This document shows, one piece after another, positions 45,331 to 58,170 of a stretch of 64,000 bases of DNA (positions are counted from its first letter, which is position 1; the number at the start of each line of letters is the position of its first letter). The position numbers were made by a program, and so were the translations under genes. The notes beneath the pieces were generated by a model, which saw only the letters and a list, made by a program, of their open reading frames with translations, made no database searches and was not told the origin of the DNA. Origin of the DNA: Lepidurus packardi (taxonomy: Eukaryota; Arthropoda; Branchiopoda; Notostraca; Triopsidae); NCBI GenBank assembly GCA_023053545.1, contig JAKZAN010000004.1, forward strand, positions 372,001-436,000, in the 5' to 3' direction.

Positions 45331-46720
45331 AAGAAGCCCAGCACCAGTCCACCACAACAAGGAAACGGGATAGAGTATAGCAGTCCTGTAGGTAGTACAG
45401 GAAGTTCAAAAGCTTTTGTTGAATTGGGAGATGGCGCCATTTGTGTCAAGTTTAAGAACTATGAGTTCTAAGAGTTCTCTCCTTAGCGCTTCCTGTATAT
45501 AGGAAGCAGCGGTCCAGATCTTTGTTTTTTGTCGGATCTTAACTCGCTTTCGATCAGTTGTCAACTTCTATAAATCCGATCGGATCAAATGCTGAAAAAT
45601 TTCAAAGAACCTAGATCCGGATTGAATTGATTGATTGGAAAGTGTTCTGAAAGATTCAACCCAACCAATGATCGGATCAAAGATCAGATCATTTTATGGG
45701 ACAATTAAACTTAAGTACTATTTGCTTAAAAAACGTGAATTGAAAAAAGAAAAACGCATTTGTTACTTGTAATGTACAGTAATAAAGTACACGTAATAAT
45801 AAGTCTGGGCCAAATCAGGAAGGTTTAACTCCCGCTAAAAATACCACGTTGATACGTACAAGTTATGCACATGCTTACAGCCCGAAGGTAGCTAAAGCCT
45901 TTATTATTCGCGTGTGATAATTTTTCAGTACGAGGTGGAAAAGGAGACAATTAATCCGTTTATAAAAATGTTAGCTGTAATGTCAATAATAAAAAATCTC
46001 TAATAACCAAGTACTGAAGAAAAGTGGGGTGAAGCTTAGTTCCAAGGAAATATGCCAGAGACACGCCAGAGATGGCGTTTATGTAGCTTATGAATAGTAA
46101 TAATAAAAATCGAATAGATGGAAAGGCGTCACCCATCTGAACAGCAATTCCATTCCATTAAACGTATCAAGAGACGGAGGAGTGAATATTAGGAGCGAAT
46201 TCCCATGTTGATTCCTTTTATGTACTTAATTTTTAATGCCCTTCATTAGCAGGAAAGGTTCCGAACTTTGTTGTTGTACCATAACATAGGTCAAAGAATT
46301 GCGATAACAAGGACTCTTCTAATAAGAGAGTGAGTCGCCGGATTATAACTGATGAACGAAAATAGCTGCTTCAGTGCATTACATAAACCGATTGGTCTGT
46401 TGTATGTATTCTTCAGAATACTAAAACCTTTGTAAACCTCATCCTTTGAAGTACTCAAAACGTGAAGGCTAGTAACCAGAGTCCCCTAGTGGTATTTTTA
46501 GTCTAACTTTAGTTCTTACCATTTGACGCCCTTTAAAATCTTTCAGCTGCAAGAAAGAGTTTGGTCATATAACGAGAAAGAGTTTTGTGATATAACAATT
46601 TCCAAAGAATACTAGCCGTATTTCTATAGATGCTGTTTTGTTTTCGTGAAGAAGGGACAAGAAAGTTACATACATTAAAATACATTAAAAGCGCCTAAAT
46701 ATAAATTTAGAAATTTTTAA
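45331..46720. other. Intergenic region
   Basis: No supported gene. A patch rich in GATCGGATC-like phrases occurs at 45560-45720. The nature is unknown. Confidence 0.4.
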
Positions 46721-48262
46721 TTATACGCTGAAATTCTTTTCGTTCACTACTGCGAGTCCACAGCCCTGATCCTGTGCGTACTGCGTAATGATCAAATAGT
46801 AGGTGATAATGGTGCCCATAACCTGCAACAAAAATTCCAAGATTCAAAATAAACTTGAATGAAAATGTTCTCACTGATGGAATCATTTTCTTGCTTATTG
46901 TGAATACACCATAGGCGGTGATTTCCACATTCTTGGCTGTTATATGACTACGGAAAGACTGAAGCTGGACGTCCAACGAACCGTACTCATCTTTGAAGTC
47001 CCCATCGCAAAATGGTATTCCCCCGACTAGTTCTTTGCACCTATTCACCTACAGAAATAAAACTTACATGCTAAACGTATAGTAAAAAAAAAAAAACAGA
47101 AAATACGCTTACGGCTGTGGGGATTAAATCTGCAGCCCATATCACAAACAAAAGTTCAGCCGACTGCTGAACAAGCGTCAGTGTTGTTTTCGTAAAGAGA
47201 ATGCTTTCGCCAATATTTGGCTTAAGCGCGAATACTGAAACGTAATACAAACTGCCGAGGATATGCAAGAGTTGGCACAAAAGATAGAGCAGCAAGGCCA
47301 AACCAGTGTAGGCGTTAACATCGCTGACTGCCTTTTCGAGCAAGACTGAAGTAGCTTGCAGCTTCTTAAGTCGAGTGCGAAATTTCTGCGAATGGCCAAC
47401 GTCATGGGTCGGAGATTTCTCCAAACTGTCAATTTGTAAGGAACGAGATTGGTCAGGATACAAGTCATGGCGAATTTTGTCTGCAAAGTCCTGGTAATAG
47501 CTGGCCAATGTGTGGCAAAACATGAACAGTTGTATCGGCAACATCCATGTAGATATAAAAGAAAACGTCCCCACAATTTCGAATATGATGTTCCCAATCA
47601 ACTGAATTCCGGTACCCAGTGTGAAAATGGGACTTCTGAGGGCTTGAGATTCATCACTGGTAAAGTAAACTTGGATGATCTCAAATATTTTCTACGTCAC
47701 ATATTCAAGTACAAGGTTTAATTTTAATTTTAGTCTTTCAGAATACCGTTCGTACCGTTAGGGACTCCAAAAATATGAAAAGAAACGTCAAGCGCCATAA
47801 CTTGTAACTTGTGAAGTTTGAGCACAAAGATCCTTGGATTTGTGTAATAGTATTGAGAGCCGATTCTAAAGCCGTTTTGTTGGCAAGGGCAATACGTGGA
47901 ATCAAGGTTGTGGAGCAAATCATGCTGCCAACAAACAATACGTCAGCTAATGCATTGGTTGTGTTTCTTACTATTGAATAAGTCAAGTAGTTGATGGTCA
48001 GAGTGATTTGTAGAGCAGTGGTTAGTACCCAGAGAACGGTAGTAACATGAAGTCTGGCGAACTGAATGTTAACGTATCCGGAACTTAATGACGTGACGAC
48101 AACAGGTAGATAACCCAGCCATTTCAAGCAGGAGACGATTTTCAAAATATCTCTTACAGCACTAGAGTAATACACTTTTGAAGTGGACCCAGTGGGTTCC
48201 ACTTTAGTCTTGCTTTCCTTGCTTGGTAATACCCACATGCTTTTGGTTCGACTCTTGCTCAA
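46721..48262 (-). CDS. Gustatory receptor (Gr family), 453 aa
   Basis: Four exons, 5' to 3': 47756-48262, 47113-47691, 46875-47048, 46721-46822, all phase 0 (1,362 nt). Several hydrophobic helices are visible, consistent with a seven-transmembrane chemoreceptor. The last exon carries TYYLIITQY, the Gr signature TYxxxxxQF with Tyr replacing the final Phe. The preceding exon ends in the usual helix before it (AYGVFTISKKMIPS). Gr proteins are ligand-gated channels in chemosensory neurons. The ligand is unknown. The same intron positions recur in the Gr gene at 61.2 kb, so the two are related though well diverged. Confidence 0.85.
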
Positions 48263-48828
48263 GTACTAACGAATTCGCACTCGGACAACCTGTGCAGCCT
48301 TAGTACTTGGTCCCTTTTAGACAAGCGTTTGTTTCCCATGGAAACCCGAATTGAAGCTATAGTGCCACGTTCGAGCCGTTTACACAGTATCTAGTGCGGA
48401 CTATGTTAAATTTGAAACGTTAGGATTAATAACCAATACTTTGTAATCGTTATAACCGTTATCACTATTAATCGGCTTAATAATAATTAGGATTATAATC
48501 ATTTATCCTAACACTTTAACAGTGAATGTAGAAAGAAAAGATGAAGAAAAGAAGACGGGTTTAAAAAAATACCGACTGCCATTGTCCAGGCTTGATCGAT
48601 TGGGAGTTCTATCACAAACAAGGTATCATCGTAAAAGTTCAAAAAATATAAGAAAGTTCATTGCCATTTAGTTCCGCAAAGTAAAGTTTAATAAAGACAG
48701 AATGGGTATTTATTAAAATGAAAAGAATGTATTTCGAAAGAGGAAGATACGCTACAAAGGGTTTTGCATTTCAGACATTTATTTAATAAATAAATCCCCT
48801 ATATGTACAGGAATCTTAGGAGGGCAGT

Positions 48829-49327
48829 TTAATAACGGGCGGGGGCAGGGTAGGCGGCGGGGGCAGCATAAGCCGGGGCAGAGTAGGTTGGGGTACGGAC
48901 GGTGGCCCAGACGGCGGCGACTTCTGGGGTGTGTTGCGGGGCAACGGGCAAGTGGTCACCCTTGGGTTGGAATCCGTTCTCGTCAGCAACCCAGCTCAAA
49001 GTCAAACGTTCGCCATTAGGGGCAACCCAGTAAGAAGATCCGCGGTTGGTATTGCCAGATTCATAACCGATTTGCTTCTGAACTTGAGATTCTTCGCGGG
49101 TCGTGCCGTCGGATCCGGCATAGCTAGAAATTTAACGCTTGAAGTTAAAGAATCAGGAAGATGACTCAATAAGCTTACCTCCATTGACTGCTTCCGTCTG
49201 GGTTGCGAACATCGCTTTGGCTCACGATGGTAATCTCAGGGTGTTTAGCGTAGCTTGGGTAAGCTGCAGGGTACACACTGGCTGCGGAGGCAGCGGCCAA
49301 GAATGCGGCGATCAGGAAGAATTTCAT
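48829..49327 (-). CDS. RR-1 cuticle protein, 147 aa
   Basis: Two exons (49179-49327 and 48829-49123) with the signal peptide on exon 1, the classic layout for arthropod cuticle genes. The chitin-binding Rebers-Riddiford RR-1 domain spans residues about 50-105 (QWSYAGSDGTTREESQVQKQ, then NGERLTLSWVADENGFQPKG). The C-terminal tail is Ala/Pro/Tyr-rich with YAAP-type repeats. It is a structural protein of exoskeleton or flexible cuticle. A TATA box lies upstream (see 49388). Confidence 0.9.
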
Positions 49328-49387
49328 TGTTGGTTTGGAGGTATCAGAGAGTGAGACTGAACTGATTAGACTGAACCACAGCCAGTG

Positions 49388-49395
49388 CTTTTATA
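49388..49395 (-). promoter_or_regulatory. TATA box of cuticle gene
   Basis: GGTATAAAAGC on the minus strand with an initiator-like TCAGTC about 22-25 bp downstream (about 49369-49374), and then the start codon at 49327. Confidence 0.6.
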
Positions 49396-50541
49396 CCGTA
49401 GATAACTGGAGCAAGTTCAGTATTTTACCGGAGGTAATAGGGCTCGCCTCGGGGAAAGGTGGTATTAAATTGTAAGCTTCGCTTTTACTTTTGCCTATCC
49501 TGGAGTAGAATGACATGCCAACGTACGTTCACTCTTCCTTTCGTTATGAAGGCGTAACGCTATAAGAAGTAGTTCCGCTCAACCAAATAGTTGTTTAAAC
49601 GTTCTTGCAAATAATTTTCCATCAGGTTTGAAGACTGTGTTAGTAAGGTGCATGAGTTTGTTCGTGATTTCAAACACGAAGTGGTAAAACTTCACAGTGC
49701 ATTGACTGCGTTGCCACCGTGTGTGCTAAGTAATTTCATTAGAAGCTTCAACTTTTTGAAAACTGAAAGCTCAAGTGTCAAATATGATAACACTGGCTTT
49801 GAAGATTCAAACACAACTTTTGCTTTGCAGGATGATTGCCGTTCGAGGCTTCTTTCGTGAACTTGCAATGATTAAGAAATACGTGACAATAGAACACAAC
49901 ATCTGAACGACAACATTTATTGAAAGTATTACTCAAACTATAGAATACATGAACACTTTTCCTTCCTGGGTGCCAAATTTTGCTGCAAATTTGAAACATG
50001 TTATAGACAGTAATTTCTACATCCATGTCAAGGATTTGCTTACGGAACTATTGAAGATGCGAGTCTTCCAAATTGTACTGACTTGATGGTTTTTTTTTGC
50101 CATTTTTTTGTCAGTGTTATTTTGACACCCACTTTCCCAAGCCTGCACGTTGTGAAATTGCAATATTATCCTATATCTGCCACCAATTAGTCACATCCGC
50201 ACGCCGTTGAACTACTTGTCTCCAAGACAATGGATTGATATACATTTTCTGCGTTTATACAATGCAAATAGCATTTTCATTTGAGTTAATGGTAGTGCCA
50301 CACGATTATTTGTTATGGAAGCTTGATAGCATCATAAACCTGCTTATAACCACACAGTTATGTAATGTACTTAAAATGAATGAGATGTAATACTACTCAA
50401 CACCCGTTTCTTTCAAATTGAAAAGAAAAAATCGAAAGGAATAGACATTGAATCGTATATAGGTTTCGTTGTTGATTGTTTTTCCGATCAATTCTTTGAA
50501 ACACATTGTTACAGGTAAAAAATAACTTTCGTAACAGGTAG
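49396..50541. other. Intergenic region
   Basis: Short open frames only. No domain or RNA gene recognised. Confidence 0.4.
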
Positions 50542-50925
50542 TGTTACGGACAAGTCCGTAAGCCCGGTACGTCGACAATGTTGTTAGCGTCTCAACCGCT
50601 TTCCCACGCAACCGAACAGACACTAGCCGTAGGCCCCCCTATACCTGCACATAAGTATAAGGGATTGCGAAACCACCCCCTTTTTTTTTACTGCTAAACT
50701 GAAGCGAAAGGAACAGTTCCTTTGCTAGAGTGCAGTCAGATAGTTGAGTTGGAAGAGTGGCTTTAGTTTGTTCCTCACAATCAGTTTTCTGTTATATCTA
50801 ATCACCGTTGGACAGCGACGTTCTGTATCAAATCGTTATGTATGTGATCGAATCGTATGTATGTGATTAATAAAGTGTTCATCGATCAAGAACCGAACCC
50901 CAGTGTGACTGAGAGCTAGGCAACA
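50542..50925 (+). repeat. Probable solo LTR of a second retrotransposon family
   Basis: Starts TGTTACGGAC and ends CTAGGCAACA, is 384 bp long, contains an AATAAA signal (about 50869), and is flanked by GGTAG (50537-50541) and AGTAG (50926-50930), an imperfect 5-bp duplication. There is no internal coding region. The TGTT...AACA ends are typical of BEL or Copia LTRs. A second copy elsewhere would be needed to prove it. Confidence 0.5.
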
Positions 50926-51830
50926 AGTAGCTTCGGCTAAAAGATGATACTAGCAAGTCAAATCACAGTGTAGGTCTCGTCAATTAACTGAATAACAGAG
51001 TCATGTGTCAAGGTTGTTGTATACAAGTCGTTTGTCCTTCCGGGGCAGTCCTGAACCACATAAACTCAGTATCGACATTTTTCGATCAAAAAATTAAAAA
51101 CACATTTATGCAAAAATAACATAAAGGAGAACTATAAAGGTACACATTATAATTGCAGTCCACGTTCAGTATTATATTATAATTCTGTACGTCCAAATGT
51201 GTTAAGCTTATTCTGTTTTGAAAATTATTGGTAAGATAGTTCATAGTTTGTTAAATAAGCACGAGCTCCTGCAATCAAGTATCTGGTAAAATTAAAGTTT
51301 AATATTAATATAAATCAGAGTAACGGATTACAAGTAAACCATGAAAGAATTTCTGTTACTCTTTTATTACTTCAACCAAGATTGAGGCATGATGATGTAA
51401 TCATTGCATAACGACTCACCCAGACTAATACATCTGCTTACTACATAACATGAAAACATCCCAATAAAACGATAAAAATGGATTGTTGTTGCTGTCTGTT
51501 TAACCATCAAATTCCTAGAAGGACAGCGGTATATGCGATTAAAACATCAATCAAATAGCTGTGCTTCGCCTATAAAAAACTCCACAACTGATGAACCCAA
51601 GCGTTGAACACATGGCAACGCCATTCTAATCTATAATTCACGGCCTTTTACTATTAATCACGCTTAGTTACTGTTAGTAAAGTAATTAAAGTAATTTCTG
51701 GGATAAACAAGCTTATTTATTGCTTCACTATTCCGTGGCTCAGCCCCTGTTAAAAAAAGAATAACGCAGAGCGAGCCGGGACTTTGGTTACTATGTTCAG
51801 GGGCGTGGCCACTCGTCCTTATGCGTCCCC
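50926..51830. other. Upstream region of Kazal gene 1
   Basis: From about 51405 onward it is homologous to 59368-59885 upstream of the second Kazal gene (CGACTCACCCAGAC, CTACATAACA, TCAATCAAATAG, ACTGATGAAC). The duplicated unit thus included about 450-500 bp of promoter region. No other gene seen. Confidence 0.6.
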
Positions 51831-51838
51831 TATATAAG
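51831..51838 (+). promoter_or_regulatory. TATA box, Kazal gene 1
   Basis: CGTCCCCTATATAAGGCA is shared with the second gene (59878-59895). A start at about 51860-51870 is likely, and ATG follows at 51920. Confidence 0.65.
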
Positions 51839-52202
51839 GCACGTTTAGCCGCCCAAAAAGCTCCATTACAGACTCCTTTATTTGATAGAAACAAGTCAAA
51901 ATATCACTGGATAAGAATCATGAAAGCGTGGTTTGCAATTATCACGACGCTAGGATGCCTGTCGATAATTACTAAAGAAAGCCAAGGCAGAATCGCACAT
52001 CGTGGTCATCCTTGCGCCCAGAGGTGCCGATCCCCCCCTGAGCCCAAGAGGAGTTCCCCCCCCCAGTCTGAGAATCCCCCCCCCCCCCTAAATGTTGCGA
52101 TTCATTTGAAATGAATTACAGGGTTGAAAAAATGTTTAAAATTAGAAAAAGGAAGAATAACTAGTTTTATTCATCTTGGATAAGAGTATGCGTAAAAAGT
52201 TG

Positions 52203-55200
52203 TTACGAAGAATTACCAAGGATCTCTAGCAAATATTTCGATGACAGGGCAAACCGATTAATGATTTCATCGTTGGAGATGCTGGAGACAATATCAGATT
52301 CTGATGCCGTTATCATGCAATTAGCCATCCAGGTATCGAGCATCGTGCTTCGTAATTTGTTTTTAATTATCTTTTGTTTGCTTAAAGCCCTTTCAGCTGA
52401 GCAACTGGTGACCGCTAAGCTCACCAAAATGTTGTATAGGTTTGTTAAATTCGGGAATCCAGACAACTGGTTAACCAACCGAAATGGTTTTATGAAGCCT
52501 TTCTTGACCCACAATCCAACGAACGCATCTTGTTTCAGTTCTGAGACAGAGCTGCCTTCATTGGACAGAGTTTCTTCATCGACGTTGACTTCACCTTTCT
52601 CAGCTTCAACTTCACTTTCCGAGTCCTCAATATCATCCGACTTCGTAGGTTCCTTAAAATTAGTTTGCCTTCCCCGACAAACCGACGTGACTGGAAGTCC
52701 CCGCTTCTTCCGTTTCTTTGGCAGAAGGTCGTCAACAGAGATCTCTTCTTGAATAGATTGATACACGTTACGAAAGTCGCGATACTCGATCGCAACATCA
52801 ACCGGGTTCAGTCCATAATACTCGCATAATGTTGCGACGCAGGTTTGAGTGACTAGGTTTTCCTTCATAAGACTCTCGTGCGTTAGGAGACTAGCTTCAC
52901 GGATTATCTTCGTGTTTTCATCTGAGAATCTGTCTTCAATCTGGACTAGAAGCAGGTCGATAGCTCGAAAGAAGACTACGGTTTTCAACTTGCGAAAGGG
53001 ATCTTCAATCACTTCATCCAAGCCAAGCTCGTCGAAAAACTTCTTCACCCTCGGAATTCGTTTGCTCTGAGGAAACTCAATACGGTGCTTTTCTGCAAAC
53101 GACCGTATTTCAAGTTTAATCTTTTCCCACTCCTCATCGCATCGCATACTTCTCAACTTATGGATTGCACCGTCAATAACCCCAGTCATTGATCCTAGAG
53201 GAAAATTTGCATCACGTTAAATGTAATGGGTCATAAGGAAAGACTAACACTTATAGAAATTAGCTATTGTACTGTAATGATATTATGTAATGTATTTTAG
53301 CGATTGTACTGTAATTGTACGATAGGACTTACCAAGATCTACCACAACTCCTTGCAGAATTTTAGTGACGGGTTGAAGGATTTCGAATAGCTTGCAGGCC
53401 AGAGCCAGGACTCCAACAGTTTCGAACTTTCCTAATTGTATTCTCAGGCCGGCGGCTTGTGAAATGCTTTCCTTGGACAAAGAATCATCTTTGGAAATGA
53501 CTTCCAGGCAATCCAGGGTTTCTTCAAAGCATACTAGCAGTGTAGAGCACGCGTCATGTTTAATACTCCATGTGGTAGTCTGCACTCGTTTCAGTCTTCG
53601 CCGTCTGTTTGAAGGTCCAAGTGATTTCAGGAAAATATCGTGACGTCTGTGACCGTTCATGAAACCGTAGAGCTCTTCCAGCAGAGAAAAAAAATTGCGC
53701 AGCATCTGACATTCCTCGACAGCTTTTTCCACGACCAGGGCGAAACGATGAGCGCTACACCAAACATATAAAGCCTGAGGGCTCTGCTGAAGCATCAGAG
53801 TCTTCAGGCCTTGTCTGCAACCCCTCATGTTACCGGCTCCGTCGTAACTTTGCGCGATTATATTGCAATGTTCAATACCCATTGAACGGAGAGATCCGTT
53901 AACTCTTTCAAAGAGTTCAACACCTGACGTTGTACCAGTTGTAAAAACATCGATCAGTCGCTCCACGGGCCTTGCTTTTTCCAAGTTACTTGGGTCAATC
54001 TCAGCGTATCTAACTAATACAGCGACGGCTTCCAGCTTACTTGTATCTTGAGTTCCATCAACAATTAAGGACACTTTGTTTCCTCCTGCTGCGATCCGCT
54101 TGCCTATCTCTTCTTTTACAGCATTCCGAAGAAGGGTCATCAAATTCATAATGGTTTGGTAACCAAGGAAGTTCACGGGACCAAGCCGGCGTTCTTCGGC
54201 TCGCGCTTTCTTAAGTTTTTCGATGTATAGCTGAGCATCAGTATTATACTTGGCAATCATCATAAACAAGTTAACTAGCTTGCCTTTTGTACAATCAGAC
54301 TTGCGAAAAGCTAGCATTTCGCTGCTGAGGTAACGGCAACAATCGATGACGACGGAAAGAACTGCGCGATTGTGGCGAGTAATTTCCTTTTGAGCAACTA
54401 ACAGATTTCGATTTATCTTATTTTTGCCGCTAAACCAACGAATTTTTGCGATTTCACATTCTTGGTGGCCGGTGCTCCGTTCATGAGTGTTCACATTACG
54501 AGCGGCATTCTTCCAGTCGCTGTACCCATCTTTATAAAACAAATCCTTTTGACCGGGCAAGGAGAATATAAGGCAAAAAATGCAGTAAATACAACCAGTG
54601 CTTTTACTATACACAATCCATCCACGATCTTTAGGTGGGCCATTGGGTACATTTGTTACCCTCCATGATGCTCGAGGAAAGTCTGAGATAGGAGGCGCCA
54701 TATCTTTGACATGGTTTAAAAGTAGGTTAATTGTTTCCGAGGTAAGTTTCTGGCCAACGAAATTTGCAGGGTCCATCTCTGGAACAGCTAATTCCGGTAA
54801 TTCTTCATAATCGTCAACCAAAGCATCAAGTTCTGCATGACTATAATCTTGACTAGTACCAGCAACAGGATCAGACTCGCTGTCATCCTATTAAAAAAAT
54901 ACCGTTTTTTTCTCTTTCTACCGGCGTAGGCTCGCGCGTATTGCAGTTCAAAACCGTTTATTAACATATGGGTGATAGTCCATTTATGGCGCCATACCTG
55001 TGTCTGTGTCTGGCTTTGAATAGAAGGTGAAGTCGATTCATTGTCTGTCTGCCACTGGTGTGTGTCATTTTGACTGCTGGAGGTCGATGGTTGCGGATCA
55101 CGTGTCGGTGTTTCACTTGACCCGACTGCCGCTGCAGCAGTACTAGCAGTCAGGGTGACAGGGTTGCCAAAGAAATTTCGAAGGCTCTTTGATGGTTGAG

Positions 55201-55965
55201 TTTCAGTAGTAGTTGCTTCTTGGCTACTCAAAGAATTACAAAGAAAATAATTAATGCACAGGGCAGACAAAATTATAGCTATTACTCTGACCTATAATGG
55301 CTATAGGATACCTAACACTTTTATGGTCAAACAGGAAACATATCAGGTCATCGCACGAAATTCGTTCGATATTTAACAATATCTTTGTGTCTCTAATGAT
55401 ATGAGAAGTAAAATTTAATAAGTATCGAAGAGACTTTTTTAAATATTGCATGATAAATTCGTAAATAGGAACGAGTTTTTGTTTCTAAAATAATTCACAA
55501 ACTGGGCTTCGAAGTGCACTGTTTTTTTAAATGAATTTAAAAGAAAATACCATTACAATCCGACTACTAGTTTTTGATGTATGACTTGATAATTTTTTCG
55601 TGCTGAAAGCCTTCTCTTTAAAGCATACTAGCCATAGGTATCCCGTAGCCTTAAACGGCATATTTTTTGAGTCAATATTGGGTAGTAACAAATTATAATT
55701 ATTAAATTAAATTAAATCAAATTAAATTAAGTAACTATTTGGTAATAACAAAAAATAAGTGGAGAATTAATTAAGGAAAATAGATACTTTACCTTATTCC
55801 AGAAGGACTTGGACGTTTACCCTTCAGAATTCTTCTCACTTCGATGTTGTTGAGGTACTCATATTTGTGCTTTTCTCGAAGGTGAGAAAGCCATTTGTCT
55901 TTCCGCACGCTAAAACCACATCCAGTCCCTTGACATCGATAATATTCCGAATGTCCTTTAGGCAT
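52203..55965 (-). CDS. hAT transposase with zinc fingers, 982 aa
   Basis: Four exons, 5' to 3': 55793-55965, 54998-55226, 53333-54887, 52203-53194. They total 2,949 nt with consistent phases and no internal stop. The N-terminus (from MPKGHSEYY) has a C2H2-like finger (CQGTGCGFS...LSHLREKH). A TTF/ZMYM-type zinc domain follows (GWIVYSK...CIYCIFCLIF, ending HERSTGHQEC). The DDE/RNase-H-like core has VDGTQDTSK and SYDGAGNMRG, as in DUF4371/ZMYM1-type hAT proteins. The C-terminal hAT dimerisation region is LVSLAVTSCSAERALSKQKIIK. It would cut and rejoin the element through its TIRs in the nucleus. The intact frame implies recent activity. Confidence 0.85.
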
Positions 55966-56399
55966 ATTAATAGCGTTACAGGGCTCGTAAAGAGAATTAA
56001 TTGAGTTTGTAGTGTCGACCGTCCCAAGAAGTGAGTTTTCTGCCTTGTGACTTCACGGTTCGCTCGCTTGAGTGCGACGCCCTACTGTTTACTTTTGCAG
56101 TGGCGTCATTTTGAAGAGCGGCAAATGGGTTAAAAACCCATATGAGTTTAGCTATGAGATGTAAGCCCAATTTTTTTCCTTAAAACTGCTGTAAGCTTTT
56201 CATTGCAACAATTTGGACCATAGGGTGCAAATACAGCCTCGACACCTCGCAACATACAGCAACTGTAAATATGGCTCACTGTTAAAAAACTTCTGCGATT
56301 TGTGGAGAAAAACGTCAACGAAAAACGGGTAAACGAAAGTGCAGTGTTTTCTTCTCACTTTTTTCCGACTGCAGCACCCTCCCAAGAACAGCAGTTTCC

Positions 56400-56560
56400 G
56401 AACTGCACTTTTAGAAGTCGTCGAGCTTCTAAAAGTGAACCTTCGAATCTCAGTTTTAGAAGCAGTCTGGCTTCTAAAATTGCAGTTTGAAATCTTCACT
56501 TTTTGAAGTCATTGGTCTTTTAAAAGTGCACTTCGGAAACTCCACTTCTAGAAAACTCGG
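56400..56560. repeat. Ladder of short hairpins inside the hAT element
   Basis: Successive palindromes: CACTTTTAGAAG/CTTCTAAAAGTG (56406-56437), TTTTAGAAG/CTTCTAAAA (56454-56479) and CACTTTTTGAAG/CTTTTAAAAGTG (about 56497-56528), each with an 8-bp loop, then further CACTTCTAGAAA. Spacing is about 45 bp. It lies between the two coding regions. Confidence 0.8.
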
Positions 56561-56796
56561 GCTTCAATAACGTAAACCTTAATGTGCAGTAAGTGAAATT
56601 CATTTATTTCTTTTTTTGTCATTTTGTGTTGCAAACAACAAAACAAAAAACAATAACAAACAACAAAAAATAAGCTTAATTACAAATGAACCATAAACGT
56701 AAAAATACAAACGTACAAAACGTACAACGATGTTTTACGAACATTAGAAACTACGAAACATTAGAACAACGAACATTAGAAACTCCAGGCGGATGA

Positions 56797-57274
56797 CTAC
56801 GGACTTTCGAGACATGCTTTTGCCTCTGTGAGGAAGGGCAAGAACCATACCAGCGAAACGCACATTTGCGTTTCCTTATCTTCAAATCCGAGGCATTCCG
56901 ATTGTAGAAATAATAGAGTTGGCTTCACGTAAAAGGAGTATTTTATGTCAAAGACGTAATACGCCGCCATCAATACTGTTACTGCTTCTGCTGAGCTATT
57001 ACCGATGTAGATGGGTTCACTCCCATCCACAACTACTGATAAGTCGGATCCCACTGCAATTATAAAAGGTGGGCCCCTTTTTATTTCGGAAACTGAATCA
57101 AGCAGGTTTGCGGATTCCTTTCAAAAAGAGAAAACAATGTTACACAGACTTCTCAACCAAAAAAACGTTCAGTTACCTCTCGTATGTCAAATAAATGTCT
57201 CCATACGTTCCTATCCTTCTTTTGCCCCATGAGCATGCGACGAAGAATTTCCAAAACAAGGCGAGAAGCCACTT
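56797..57274 (-). CDS. Second coding region of the hAT element (accessory protein, partial)
   Basis: Two exons (57177-57274 and 56797-57117) join in phase 0 and end at TAA/TAG before 56797. The translation reads LEILRRMLMGQKKDRNVWRH, then a Val/Gly-rich stretch (IAVGSDLSVVVDG), then AAYYVFDIKYS with LLFLQSECLG, and stops after ACLESP. Similar helical 'YVFxIxYP...LxFLQ' proteins accompany many arthropod transposons, but I cannot name a domain. The 5' exons are uncertain; an ATG frame at about 57460-57370 (MVDENKLVF) might contribute. Same strand as, and upstream of, the transposase. Confidence 0.5.
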
Positions 57275-57706
57275 CTAAAATTGGAGTTGGTGATGAATGC
57301 TAGTTAATTTTTTTCTAACTTGAACTACCTGATTCATTGTCGAACTACTTATGCTTTATTTAACTTCGAATTCGTCCGTCTCCTCGGAAATTGCATGGTC
57401 TAACTCGACAAAAACTAGCTTGTTCTCGTCTACCATTTTCCGTACTTTTAGGCACGCAGGGTTTTTCTAACTCTGTCAAAACTATACAAATATATTCAAT
57501 CTATATTTAATAAGATTAATAAATTTAAAGATATTTACAGAAACAAGTGTAAAACGGGTCAAACACGGGTCTTCAAAACGCCTTTCGCAGCAACAGTGAA
57601 AAATGTGTCCTGGTTTTCCCCCCGAACAACCGGTGTGCAACGTTGCCACACCTATGTAACTATTATGTTACAACTTCACTAGAAATGACAACAAACTTAT
57701 CAAATG

Positions 57707-57886
<180 letters not shown>

Positions 57887-57929
57887 CATAAAAAAGAGAG
57901 TAAAAAAGCTAAAAAGTAAGCAAAACAAA

Positions 57930-58170
57930 GTAACCACGGTTTTTTCCTATGTGCGCATTAGGAAACAAGCACTGCAGAAAAGTGTAAAACGGAACTGCTA
58001 AAAGTGCAGCCTTTTCCTCTCTTTTCCCCCGTAGCCGCATTCTGAAGCAGGCACTGCAGAAGGTGAAAACTGGAGCTGCCAAAAGTGCAGCTTTTTCCTC
58101 TCTCTTTTTTCCCATGTGCGCTTTATGAAGCAGGCATTGCAGAAAGTGCAGCTTGTATGCAGCAAGTGAA
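57930..58170. repeat. Tandem repeat, unit about 90 bp, inside the hAT element
   Basis: Three units sharing GCAGGCACTGCAGAA, AACTGGAGCTGC, AAAAGTGCAGC-TTTTCCTCTC and TTTTCCC-TGTGCGC. Coding potential is not supported. Confidence 0.8.
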
